The notes under the pieces are model-generated. The model saw nothing but the letters and a program-made list of their open reading frames with translations, was not told where the DNA came from and ran no database searches. The position numbers and the translations under genes are program-made. A DNA stretch of 64,000 nt from Enterococcus saigonensis (GTDB taxonomy: Bacteria > Bacillota > Bacilli > Lactobacillales > Enterococcaceae). The stretch is taken from the NCBI RefSeq assembly GCF_011397115.1, contig NZ_AP022822.1, positions 1,555,501 through 1,619,500 of the forward strand, given 5' to 3'. Every line of letters starts with the position of its first letter. Positions within the stretch are counted from its first letter, which is position 1. Below, piece by piece: positions 7,803 through 15,522 of this stretch.

Positions 7803-8756
7803 TTAGTATCTATCACCAATAATATCTATATTACTTAGTGTAGAGTTTATCATCTGCATTTCTGAATCAGTAAAAGTAATTTCAGAAGCTTGAATATTCT
7901 CCTTCAAACGTGATTCCTCCGTGGTTCCTGGAATAGGAACTATCCACGGATTTTGCTTTAATACCCATGCAATAGATACCTGCGCTAGAGTCGCTCCCTT
8001 TGATTCAGCAATGTCACTCAAAAAATCAAGGAGTTTTTGATTCTCTAGCATTGCTTCTTTTTGGAACCTGGGTAACTTACCACGATTATCGTTGGTTGAG
8101 AAATCAGATTTTGTACTTAGCTTTCCCGTCAAGAATCCCCTGCCTAAAGGACTATATGCTACAAAGCCAATTCCTAATTCTTCTAATAATGGAAGAACTT
8201 TCTTCTCTTGTTCACGCCACCAGATGGAGTACTCACTTTGAATTGCTGTGATAGGCTGAACAAAATGAGCTTTTCGAATCGTTTCCGCATTCGCCTCCGA
8301 TAAGCCCCAATGTAATATTTTACCCTCTTTAATCATTCTTCCCATTGCTTCGGCAACTATTTCTATTGGAACCTTTGGATCAACTCTGTGAATATAATAT
8401 AAGTCAATATAATCTGTCCTCAGGCGTTTCAAAGAACCTTCAATTGAATTAATTAATTTTTCTGGTCGACTATCTAAACTAAGTTCTGGTGTTGACACGT
8501 CAAAGCCACCTTTTGTTGCTAATTTTATTTTCTGTCGTCTCCCTACTAAAGCTTCTCCGACTAATTCTTCATTAGTATATGGACCATATACCTCAGCTGT
8601 ATCAAATAAACTAATACCAAGATCTGTAGCTTTGTGAACCAATCGTATCATGTCCGATCTATCTTTAGCTGGTCCTCTATCATGATTCAGTCCCATACAG
8701 CCAAAGCCAATTTCTGAGACAAGAAAATCATTTTTCCCAAGCTTTCGTTTTCTCAA
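7803..8756 (-). CDS. Aldo/keto reductase, YakC/AKR13-like
   Basis: A 317-residue oxidoreductase with the family pattern IGFGCMGLNHDRG, the tetrad region SLFDTAEVYGPYTNEE, the lysine segment KLATKGGFDV and the histidine segment YIDLYYIHRVD. The cofactor site PIPGTTEESRLKENI is near the C-terminus. It starts with TTG at 8756, 8 bases after a GGAGAT site; no better ATG exists. It is 43 bases downstream of the RibD-like gene and probably shares its MerR-type promoter. It is distinct from the reductase at 6607-7473, which belongs to a different AKR branch. Substrate unknown. Confidence 0.93.
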   Translation of the reverse strand: MRKRKLGKNDFLVSEIGFGCMGLNHDRGPAKDRSDMIRLVHKATDLGISLFDTAEVYGPYTNEELVGEALVGRRQKIKLATKGGFDVSTPELSLDSRPEKLINSIEGSLKRLRTDYIDLYYIHRVDPKVPIEIVAEAMGRMIKEGKILHWGLSEANAETIRKAHFVQPITAIQSEYSIWWREQEKKVLPLLEELGIGFVAYSPLGRGFLTGKLSTKSDFSTNDNRGKLPRFQKEAMLENQKLLDFLSDIAESKGATLAQVSIAWVLKQNPWIVPIPGTTEESRLKENIQASEITFTDSEMQMINSTLSNIDIIGDRY

Positions 8757-8799
8757 ATTTAAACATCTCCTTAATCATCTTACTTCCAATAAATGGACT

Positions 8800-9516
8800 T
8801 TATTCATTGATCACCTTGTAATTTAATAGAACTGCTCCCTCTCCTAATACGTTCAAATTTTCAAATTCAAACTCTTTAATTGTTGGCCTACTCGTATATT
8901 GGTTAGATTGTTCGAAAATACTCGGTGTGTCTATTCTTCCGTCTGATACTGGAGCCAATACAACACTCAGTTGATCAATTGTATTCTGCTCTAAAAATGT
9001 CCAATTTATCTGTCCTCCCCCACAAATCAGTAGTTTTTTTATATTGAAAAGTTGATTTAATTTTTCCAAAGCCAGATTGCAATCCAACTTGCTTTTTCCA
9101 GCAGTAATATAAGATATTCCAATTTTTCTTAAAAATGCTTTATATTCATTCGACGTACTTTCAAGCAAAATCACAATTATATGCGCATCTGGGCGTCCTT
9201 CTTTTCTATAGATTCCTGATGACCAACCTAATTCTCCTACAGTATCAACTGAAACAAAGTAAAAATTTAAACTGTTTTTTGCTACAAAGTCTTCTTCAGA
9301 AACAACAGGAACCTTATCGTCTAAATAGGATTTTCTATTGTTTAAAAACTCTTTTACAGTCGTAGTTCCAAATAACCACGCATCTGCCGATAAGTTCTTT
9401 CTAATTTCTCCGTACTTTTCACTAGCATGTTGAGCCAAGCTACTTTTGAAGTAATCACCAGAAATTTTTCCATCTAGTGCACTTAGGATATGACATGTTA
9501 CAAAAGGCTTTACCAC
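8800..9516 (-). CDS. RibD C-terminal/dihydrofolate-reductase-like oxidoreductase
   Basis: A 238-residue protein of the RibD C-terminal domain family, which shares the dihydrofolate reductase fold and binds NADPH. Family features are the opening CHILSALDGKISGD, the SADAWLFGTTT helix and the cofactor loop LLICGGGQINWTFLEQ. It begins with GTG at 9516, preceded by AAGGAG. It lacks the deaminase domain of true RibD and no riboflavin genes lie nearby, so a role as a stand-alone reductase is more likely than riboflavin synthesis. It heads a two-gene operon with the downstream aldo/keto reductase, under a strong MerR-type promoter. Confidence 0.85.
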   Translation of the reverse strand: MVKPFVTCHILSALDGKISGDYFKSSLAQHASEKYGEIRKNLSADAWLFGTTTVKEFLNNRKSYLDDKVPVVSEEDFVAKNSLNFYFVSVDTVGELGWSSGIYRKEGRPDAHIIVILLESTSNEYKAFLRKIGISYITAGKSKLDCNLALEKLNQLFNIKKLLICGGGQINWTFLEQNTIDQLSVVLAPVSDGRIDTPSIFEQSNQYTSRPTIKEFEFENLNVLGEGAVLLNYKVINE

Positions 9517-9553
9517 GATACCAACTCCTTATAAAGTCATTTAAGTCCATTTC

Positions 9554-9584
9554 ATCATACACCTTAGAGTCCGCTCTATATCAA
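9554..9584 (-). promoter_or_regulatory. MerR-type promoter/operator for the RibD-like/AKR operon
   Basis: Minus strand: TTGATA (9579-9584), exactly 19 bp, TATGAT (9554-9559). The dyad in the spacer is TAGAGC-GG-ACTCTA followed by AGG, the same class as the sites at 7507, 7652 and 12153. Confidence 0.8.
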
Positions 9585-9619
9585 GCGTTTTCAAAAAAGA
9601 TTCTCAATTTTTCGTTTGA

Positions 9620-9653
9620 AAAAAAGAACACTCAACAAGATTTGTCGAGTGCT
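9620..9653 (-). terminator. Terminator after the flavodoxin genes
   Basis: Minus strand hairpin GCACTCGAC/GTTGAGTGT followed by CTTTTTTT, just after the stop of the downstream flavodoxin gene. It separates the flavodoxin pair from the RibD-like operon. Confidence 0.8.
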
Positions 9654-9675
9654 TCTATTGATATTTTATGATGGA

Positions 9676-10380
9676 TTATAAAGATAAATTTGAAACCCAA
9701 TTTACAATCTCGTCTCGTGAATCAGGAACACTATCTCTAGAGATAGTTATACCATCTTTAATTATTGTCGCATTAGGTTGAAGCTGCTCAAGTATATCAA
9801 TAGTGTTTGAGAATCCACTACCTCCATGTGTAGAAAATGGAATAATCGTTTTATCTGTAAAGTCAGTAGACTCTAGCAATGTGTACAACGGCATTGGTAA
9901 GTCTCCTGCCCAAATTGGATAGCCCAGAAAAATTGTGTCATATTTATCCAAATTCTCGATTTGACTACTTAATTCTGGCCGAGCTTCCTCAGCTAATTCG
10001 TTTTCTCCAAAATCGACCAATTCATCATGGTCTCCAGGGTATTCTTGAACTGTCTCAATTCTAAAAATATCGCCATTTGTTTCTTGTTGAATCGTTTGAG
10101 CGACAAACTGTGTATTTCCTATTACTTCACCATCCTCTACAACTCGACTAGCTCGAGATACAGCGTCCACACCAGCAGTTTCTGGAACAGAAAAATATGC
10201 TACTAATACATTTCCACTTGTCTGAATACTATTTATATTCGAATTTCCGCTCTCCGTAGTAGTGGAAATATTTTCATCAGGTGCCGAAGCACTCCCTTCC
10301 TGCTCATCACTCGAACAAGCGCTCATTAAAAACATCGCCGTTAAACATGTCGAAATAATCCATATTTTCTTTTTCATCAT
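9676..10380 (-). CDS. Flavodoxin-domain lipoprotein
   Basis: A 234-residue protein with a lipoprotein signal (MMKKKIWIISTCLTAMFL, lipobox LMSAC, Cys about 22), a Ser/Thr/Asn-rich linker to about residue 55, then a flavodoxin fold. The phosphate-loop region is LVAYFSVPETAGVDAVS, followed by YDTIFLGYPIWAGDLPMPLYTLL and IIPFSTHGGSGFSNT, which match the FMN-contact segments of the flavodoxin_4 family. It should be tethered outside the membrane and bind FMN. It is the downstream gene of a tandem pair with the similar gene at 10406-11101. The redox partner is unknown. The start may be the second ATG (10377). Confidence 0.88.
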   Translation of the reverse strand: MMKKKIWIISTCLTAMFLMSACSSDEQEGSASAPDENISTTTESGNSNINSIQTSGNVLVAYFSVPETAGVDAVSRASRVVEDGEVIGNTQFVAQTIQQETNGDIFRIETVQEYPGDHDELVDFGENELAEEARPELSSQIENLDKYDTIFLGYPIWAGDLPMPLYTLLESTDFTDKTIIPFSTHGGSGFSNTIDILEQLQPNATIIKDGITISRDSVPDSRDEIVNWVSNLSL

Positions 10381-10405
10381 CCTCTTCCTTTCAGATACAA
10401 TTATT

Positions 10406-11101
10406 TTATTCTAATAAGTTACTAGCAGTAATCCAATTTTTTATAGTGCCATTTGAGTCATTGACTTCATTATCTTCAATATCCAAGACATCAGTAAAAG
10501 TATTATTGGGAATTAGTTCTTCTATTCTTTCATCACTATTTCCTAACCCATAACCAGCATGTGTAGCAAAAAGTGCAACACGTTTGTTTTCAATATTACT
10601 TTGACTTAAAAAAGTTCTAATTGGTGAGGGCACAGTCATATTCCAAACAGGATAACCGATATAAATGACTTCATATTGGTTAAGATCGGGAATCACAGTG
10701 GCAAGACGTGGTAAAGTATTATTTCTTTCCTCCTCTCTCGCTCGATCAACAGTCTCATCATAGTCTTTAGGGTAGGGCTCTTCCACTTCTAAGCGCAGAA
10801 TATCCCCTTTGACTTCTGATTGTATTTTTTCCGCAACAAATTGAACATTCCCTAAATTTTGTCCATCTTCCTCTGCCTGACTAGCACCAGATACTGCATC
10901 CGCATTAAGCGTTTCAGGAATGGAAAAGTACACAATAAGACTTTTCTTATCTGATTTGTCACTAGTTCTATTACTAATTGATTTGGTTATATCCCGAGAA
11001 CTAGAAATTTCTGTACTATCAGACATGCTTTCATTTGAAATGTCACACGCTGAAAGTACAAAAGCAAAAATAAGCAATACGACAACTGATTTTTTTTTCA
11101 T
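10406..11101 (-). CDS. Flavodoxin-domain lipoprotein (tandem paralog)
   Basis: A 231-residue paralog of the next gene. It has a lipoprotein signal (MKKKSVVVLLIFAFVLSAC; Cys19), a Ser/Thr/Asp-rich linker, then flavodoxin segments LIVYFSIPETLNADAVSGAS, YEVIYIGYPVWNMTVPSPI and VALFATHAGYGLGNSD. An unusual insertion with the pattern DAVSxAS-EDG-xxGNxQFVAxxIQ is common to both copies. The start has a GAAAGGAG site. Twenty-five bases separate it from the second copy. Most flavodoxins are cytoplasmic, so two lipid-anchored copies suggest electron transfer or flavin use at the outer membrane face; this is inferred from the signal peptides. Confidence 0.88.
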   Translation of the reverse strand: MKKKSVVVLLIFAFVLSACDISNESMSDSTEISSSRDITKSISNRTSDKSDKKSLIVYFSIPETLNADAVSGASQAEEDGQNLGNVQFVAEKIQSEVKGDILRLEVEEPYPKDYDETVDRAREEERNNTLPRLATVIPDLNQYEVIYIGYPVWNMTVPSPIRTFLSQSNIENKRVALFATHAGYGLGNSDERIEELIPNNTFTDVLDIEDNEVNDSNGTIKNWITASNLLE

Positions 11102-11544
11102 GTGATACTCCTTTCTAAATTGTTTTGATTCCTATGACTAAATAATTCTGATAAATTACCTCAGAGCTTATTCTGTCAGTATTATTGGATTTTCATGTTG
11201 CAATTAATTTGTGACAAATGTAACATGAGTTTTAAAAGTTATTCTCATGTATTTTTTTAAATATAGAAAAGTATGCTACATCAGCCCCTAATTTCTCTAA
11301 CAATGAGGTATAAGATAGGATGAATAAATTGTTAATATTGATGTTATTCTTTTGAGAGTACTCGTGAAAAATATGCAGTCATTTAGAAACTCTATTGTCA
11401 ATAAGCATAGAACAATCAAGAAGCCTATCAATTATTACTTCAATTACTAAGCACTAAGAATTATGGTTTTTTCAAAATCGTTTTTATTCAACATCTAGAA
11501 CCTGTCTTGTATCGTGAACCTATGACTTCTTCATTTCAAAATAC
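11102..11544. other. Intergenic region without a recognisable gene
   Basis: These 443 AT-rich bases hold no convincing open frame on either strand. A weak promoter look-alike for the flavodoxin pair is present on the minus strand: CTGACA (11174-11179), 19 bp, TTATCA (11149-11154), with a CTCTGAGG half-site in the spacer. The rest resembles decayed sequence. Confidence 0.5.
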
Positions 11545-12123
11545 TTAAAGTTCTGAAAAATCATGGTTAATAATCTCTAGCAGTTCAAACTCTTCATGTG
11601 AATATCTAAACTTTAATATACAGCAGTTTCCAAGCTTCTCTTTTTGATCAATCTTACTAGTATGCCCCCAACTTCTCATAAATTGACGACACGCCGCTCC
11701 GTGAGAAACTATCAAAATTGTCTTATTCGATTCAGAAGACACAATATTCATTATCGTTTCAGAAATTCTTTTTTTGAAATCAGATTCCTTTTCACCTCCA
11801 TATGAATAAAAGAAATCGCCATATGGAAGACTGGGATTTAGATACTCTGGTTCCCCTTCATAAGCACCAAAATTCCATTCCTTTAGTCCTTTTACTCGTT
11901 TATACGGAATATTAATGATCTTTTCTAAAGTATCCGACGCTCGTTCCGATGTTGAACAATATGCAGACTCAATCATGATCTTTTCTTTTCTAAAAAACTC
12001 TCCAGCAATACTGGCTTGCATAATTCCTTTTGATGTTAGTGGAGAGTCGCACCATCCTTGGATTTTATTTTGAGAATTAAACAAGGTTTCTCCATGTCGC
12101 ATTAAATACAAAATTTTATCCAT
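11545..12123 (-). CDS. Histidine phosphatase (phosphoglycerate mutase-like)
   Basis: A 192-residue member of the histidine phosphatase superfamily. The phosphohistidine motif is LMRHGETLFNSQNKIQGW near the N-terminus, with a second catalytic region ILIVSHGAACRQFM, and the acid Glu in GLKEWNFGAYEG. Such proteins are often called GpmB-like or broad-specificity phosphatases; the substrate is not predictable. The ATG at 12123 follows GAGGTAATTGA. It is monocistronic and preceded by a MerR-type promoter with a perfect 14-bp palindrome, which is unusual company for this enzyme class. Confidence 0.88.
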   Translation of the reverse strand: MDKILYLMRHGETLFNSQNKIQGWCDSPLTSKGIMQASIAGEFFRKEKIMIESAYCSTSERASDTLEKIINIPYKRVKGLKEWNFGAYEGEPEYLNPSLPYGDFFYSYGGEKESDFKKRISETIMNIVSSESNKTILIVSHGAACRQFMRSWGHTSKIDQKEKLGNCCILKFRYSHEEFELLEIINHDFSEL

Positions 12124-12152
12124 TCAATTACCTCATTTCATGTTCTGATATA

Positions 12153-12183
12153 ATCATACTTCATAGAGTGCACTCTAAGGCAA
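12153..12183 (-). promoter_or_regulatory. MerR-type promoter/operator for histidine phosphatase gene
   Basis: Minus strand: TTGCCT (12178-12183), 19 bp, TATGAT (12153-12158). The spacer holds the perfect palindrome TAGAGTGCACTCTA, the best copy of this operator class in the window. Confidence 0.8.
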
Positions 12184-12226
12184 CACCTTATTTTCAATAT
12201 CAGAATTTTCTATGACCAAATTTTTA

Positions 12227-12257
12227 ATGACAGCTAGAACTAGTTATGGTTTATAAT
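12227..12257 (+). promoter_or_regulatory. Promoter with 19-bp spacer facing the MerR gene
   Basis: Plus strand: ATGACA (12227-12232), 19 bp, TATAAT (12252-12257). The spacer contains AACTAGTT and CTAGAACTAG symmetry. It is about 275 bases upstream of the MerR start, so the assignment to that gene is tentative. Confidence 0.45.
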
Positions 12258-12531
12258 GGAACGACTCTAAAAGAATAATTGAGCTACAAAGATGGCTAAT
12301 TAAAAGGGTATACAAAAAGTGTATTTCCAGATTATATGGAAATGACGAATTTTTTTAGATATGGACCACAATACGTTTTCCAAAGTTCCTGCCTAAATCA
12401 ATAAATTAATAAATTCCAATGCGATACGCCTCAACTTTTACTAGAAGAAAAGAGGCTGAGAAATAATCTATGCTGTGAATTAAATGGATACCAGGTACTA
12501 TCCCGAATTTTACCCTTTGAAAGGAGAAACT

Positions 12532-12921
12532 ATGACCCAATTTCAATTATTCCAAATCCCTTCAGGACAAAATACTTTTTCCACTAAAGAAGTCATGAAA
12601 ATTACAGGCTTTACAAAAGAAGCTCTGCGCTATTATGAGAAACTAGCGATTTTAGGCCCGATTGCCCGGAACCAAGTCAACTATCGTCAATACGACACAA
12701 CTAACTTGCAACGACTTCAAATGGTCAAAGTTTTTCAATATCTAGGGATGGATTTGTCGATGCTGAAAGATCTTTCCGAAAGCGATTCTTTAGAAAAACA
12801 TCTGGACGTTTTGCGAAGTTACCAAAGGACGGTTCACGAGCAAATGACCCAACTAAAAGAAATCGATCGCTTTATCGAAAACAAAATCGACTACCTCATA
12901 AACAATCATTCAAAAAATTAA
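12532..12921 (+). CDS. MerR-family transcriptional regulator
   Basis: A 129-residue MerR regulator. The DNA-binding domain is FSTKEVMKITGFTKEALRYYEKLAILGP, with the wing NQVNYRQYDTTNLQRLQMVKVF and a C-terminal dimerisation helix. The ORF is open 16 codons further upstream, but the ATG at 12532 has an AAAGGAG site. No effector cysteines are present, so metal or thiol sensing is unlikely. It lies 69 bases upstream of a quinone-oxidoreductase-like gene, and the gap contains a 19-bp-spacer promoter with its own dyad, so it most probably activates that gene. Confidence 0.9.
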   Translation: MTQFQLFQIPSGQNTFSTKEVMKITGFTKEALRYYEKLAILGPIARNQVNYRQYDTTNLQRLQMVKVFQYLGMDLSMLKDLSESDSLEKHLDVLRSYQRTVHEQMTQLKEIDRFIENKIDYLINNHSKN

Positions 12922-12941
12922 ACAAAACGCTTGCTATGTTG

Positions 12942-12972
12942 TTGACCCCATAGTTTATCCTATGATTAAACT
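12942..12972 (+). promoter_or_regulatory. MerR-type promoter/operator for the oxidoreductase gene
   Basis: TTGACC (12942-12947), 19 bp, TAAACT (12967-12972). The spacer dyad is CATAG-N6-CTATG (12949-12964), different from the TAGAGT class, so a separate MerR protein, probably the adjacent one, should bind here. Confidence 0.7.
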
Positions 12973-12990
12973 TGAAAGAAGGTCAATAAT

Positions 12991-13935
12991 ATGAAAACAA
13001 TCGCCATTCATCAATTTGGGTCAGCCCAAGAATTACAAGCTACAGAAATTGAACAAGCTCCTTTAAAAGCTAATGAAGTCCTAGTCACAAACCATGCCTT
13101 TAGCATTAATCCCATGGACATCGCCGGACGCATGGGTATGCTTGACAAACCGTTTAATGAGCTTTGGTCCTTTCCCATCGTATTAGGTTGGGACTTTGCT
13201 GGGACGATCGCCGCTGTGGGGGATACCGTGACAAATTATCAAGTTGGAGACAAAGTCTTCGGCAATGCGCCAACTGTCCGCCCAGGAAATAATGGTACTT
13301 ACAGTGAATTCGTAATTACTACCCCGGACTTAATCGCTCCCCTGCCAGAAGGTTTGAGCTTTGACGAAGCGGCCGCCCTTCCGATTGCCGGTTTGACCGC
13401 TTACTGTGCCATTGTCAAAAATCTAGCGGTTCAGCCCAAGGAAAAAATCTTAGTCCAAGGTGGTGCTGGCGGCGTCGGTTTAATCGCCGTTCAAATCGCC
13501 AAAGCATTAGGCGCTTATGTCGCAACGACTGCAAGTCCTGCTAATCACACTTTGTTAAAGAAACTGGGCGTCGATGAAGTTATTGATTACAATACGGTCA
13601 ATGCAGCAGATGTCTTGGCAAACTACGATGGCGTCTTTGATACCGCCGGCGACATTGCCACTGGACTAAAAGTCTTGAAAGCGGATGGCAAATTAATCAC
13701 CGTCGCAGCACAACCTACACCAGAACAATTACAAGATCAACAAAAACAAGTTGCCTTTCAATTCACGGACGGAACTTCAGCGGATTTATCCGATCTCGCT
13801 CAAATGGTACTAGAAGGTAAAGTCAAATTACAGGTAACTAGCCTGCCAGTATCCGTGGAAAACGTCAAAAAAGCCCATGAACTGGTGGAAAGCCGCCACG
13901 TCAAAGGCAAAATCGTGATTCACATAAAAGACTAA
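12991..13935 (+). CDS. NADP-dependent zinc-free alcohol dehydrogenase/quinone oxidoreductase
   Basis: A 314-residue medium-chain dehydrogenase of the zinc-free quinone reductase group. The N-terminal GroES-like domain (INPMDIAGRMG, LGWDFAGTIAAVGDTV) is followed by the Rossmann nucleotide site ILVQGGAGGVGLIAVQIAKALGA at about residue 150. Catalytic-zinc cysteines are absent, as expected. It probably reduces quinones or enones with NADPH. The gene has visibly more G+C than its surroundings, consistent with recent acquisition. It forms a regulatory unit with the MerR gene just upstream and ends at a strong terminator. Confidence 0.93.
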   Translation: MKTIAIHQFGSAQELQATEIEQAPLKANEVLVTNHAFSINPMDIAGRMGMLDKPFNELWSFPIVLGWDFAGTIAAVGDTVTNYQVGDKVFGNAPTVRPGNNGTYSEFVITTPDLIAPLPEGLSFDEAAALPIAGLTAYCAIVKNLAVQPKEKILVQGGAGGVGLIAVQIAKALGAYVATTASPANHTLLKKLGVDEVIDYNTVNAADVLANYDGVFDTAGDIATGLKVLKADGKLITVAAQPTPEQLQDQQKQVAFQFTDGTSADLSDLAQMVLEGKVKLQVTSLPVSVENVKKAHELVESRHVKGKIVIHIKD

Positions 13936-13943
13936 CCAAATTA

Positions 13944-13993
13944 AAAAAGCTAAGAAATGCAGGAAAACATAACCAGCATTTCTTAGCTTTTTA
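13944..13993. terminator. Terminator after the oxidoreductase gene
   Basis: Stem AAAAAGCTAAGAAATGC and GCATTTCTTAGCTTTTT around a 15-base loop. Both ends carry A/T tracts, so it can work in either direction. Confidence 0.85.
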
Positions 13994-14089
13994 CTTATGA
14001 TACAGACCTATTACCTATTTTCAGGCTGACAAATTATAGAATTGATTCCTAGCTCTTGCATATTTTAAGAAACACCTATTCTTGCTGAG

Positions 14090-14923
14090 CTAAAGAGCTT
14101 GACTAACAGACCACCACTGATTAGCCAATTCTTCTGAAAATTGCCGGGGCAAAGATATGGCTTTGCCCGATTCATTAAAGAATTGCCCAGTTGTTTGAGA
14201 AAGTCTCGGATTAGTAGCCAGTTGCGCCCCAATCGAGGGATTCTTTTTTGATAATCTAGCGAGAAAAGAACCCATGAAAGTAAGCAAGAAACTACTACTG
14301 GCTGCACCATAGCTAGAGTCGGGAACATTCCCCGGGTGAAAGATATTTACCGTGACTTTTGTTTCTTATAATATTTTGGCTAGTTTTTGTGTCAGCAATA
14401 ATCTGCCAGCCACTGCTTGGCCGGTAATCCCCATTCCACTATAATTATCAGCGCTAGGAACTGGTTGTGGTGCTGCCACTTTAAGGTGACGAACGATGAT
14501 TGGCAAAGCGCCCACCAATAAAATTCGACCTTGAGAAGCCTTTTTTAAAAAGGACAATAATGCGTTTATTACTCAAAAATGGGCTAAATAATTTAAAACA
14601 AAATTTTGATCATATCCCTCTTCAGTCAGCACTTGTGTCTCTTGCAAAATGCCCATAGTACTAACCAGGACATCGATGTGATCTACCAAATCAGCGACTT
14701 GTTCGGCAAAGTCAGCGATCGCAACCTTCGTGCTTAAATCTGCTTGCAAAAAAGAGCCCTGTGAAGTGGAATTAAGCTGCTTTAACTGTTGAACTACTGC
14801 TTCCCCTTTTCTTTCATTGCGTCCTACAATAATAATCCGATAGTTTTTTTGAATTAAATCTTGAGCCATTTTTTTCCCTACTCCAGAGTTGCCACCGATA
14901 ATGACTGCTATTTTATCTACCAT
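14090..14923 (-). pseudogene. Short-chain dehydrogenase/reductase, two nonsense codons
   Basis: A single reading frame of 278 codons encodes an SDR, interrupted by an in-frame TGA (14573-14575) and an in-frame TAA (14366-14368). The N-terminal Rossmann motif IIGGNSGVGKKMA and the segments IIIVGRN and QADLS are intact. The middle piece carries GRILLVGALP and the last piece carries VNIFHPGNV, as in retinol-dehydrogenase-like SDRs. The expected YxxxK catalytic pair is not recognisable in the middle piece. No frameshift is needed to join the parts. It is preceded by a MerR-type promoter and faces a MerR gene that has lost its start codon; both appear to be decaying together. Confidence 0.88.
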
Positions 14924-14954
14924 ATGAATTTCTTCTTGCTTTTAAGTTGATCCG

Positions 14955-14985
14955 ATTATAAAGTATAAAGTAAACTTTACAGCAA
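14955..14985 (-). promoter_or_regulatory. MerR-type promoter/operator between SDR and MerR pseudogenes
   Basis: Minus strand: TTGCTG (14980-14985), 19 bp, TATAAT (14955-14960), facing the SDR pseudogene. The spacer dyad is TAAAGT-TT-ACTTTA, a third operator type in this window. Confidence 0.75.
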
Positions 14986-14997
14986 GGAGAATTATTC

Positions 14998-15357
14998 AGG
15001 GAAAAACAGACTTATTCAGCAGAACAAGTTTCCCAATTAGTCGGGGTATCAAAAGCGGCCTTACGCTTCTATGAGCAAAATGAAATTATTGGACCTATTC
15101 TACGTGATAAAAATGGCTACCGTCGTTACACTGATGATGATATTGAATTGATCAAGGTTATCCTCATTATCCGAAAAATTGGCATTCCTATCAAAGGTCT
15201 AATCGGTATTCAAGAGACAAGTATGCAAGAACGCGTGGACTACTTAATAGATTATCGAAAAACAATTCAAGGGAACATTGAGGAATTACAACAATCCGAT
15301 TATTTGTTAGCCATGAAAATTGATTATCTTAAAAAGAATGTATTAAATAAAAACTAA
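14998..15357 (+). pseudogene. MerR-family regulator with lost start codon (ATG to AGG)
   Basis: The frame encodes EKQTYSAEQVSQLVGVSKAA then LRFYEQNEIIGP, a complete MerR DNA-binding domain, followed by NGYRRYTDDDIELIKVI and a short dimerisation helix. Total is about 119 residues with a normal stop. An AAGGAG ribosome site is at 14984-14989, but the codon 8 bases later, where ATG is expected, is AGG (14998-15000). No in-frame ATG, GTG or TTG occurs until TTG at 15148, which would remove the DNA-binding domain. It is divergent from the decayed SDR gene, its probable former target. Confidence 0.8.
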
Positions 15358-15438
15358 GCTATTGTAGATTCCAAAAGAAAATCTGCATATGAATAGAGAA
15401 TATTTCATCATAACTACTTTCTTACAAAAACTGTCAAA

Positions 15439-15509
15439 GAAGTGAGAATCGCTAGAACTTCTACTCTAAGAGACTTTCTATTTCAATTTGTAGAATTAAT
15501 TCTCACTTC
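15439..15509. repeat. Inverted repeat, 11-bp arms
   Basis: Arms GAAGTGAGAAT (15439-15449) and ATTCTCACTTC (15499-15509) are separated by 49 bases. It lies just beyond the stop of the tcpC-like gene and may fold as a terminator or leader hairpin. A T-tract is found about 10 bases past the arm on the minus strand. Confidence 0.5.
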
Positions 15510-15522
15510 TATTTTAAAATGT

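Larger units (their letters stand above)
12124..12531. other. Intergenic region with two divergent 19-bp-spacer promoters
   Basis: No gene is visible in these 408 bases. A MerR-type promoter faces the histidine phosphatase gene (minus strand), and a second promoter with a 19-bp spacer faces the MerR gene (plus strand). The remaining sequence, about 12260-12480, shows no coding potential. Confidence 0.55.

Noticed and set aside
9676..12123. Prophage or CRISPR in the accessory region
   Set aside because: No phage structural, lysis or integrase genes, no cas genes and no spaced direct repeats are seen.
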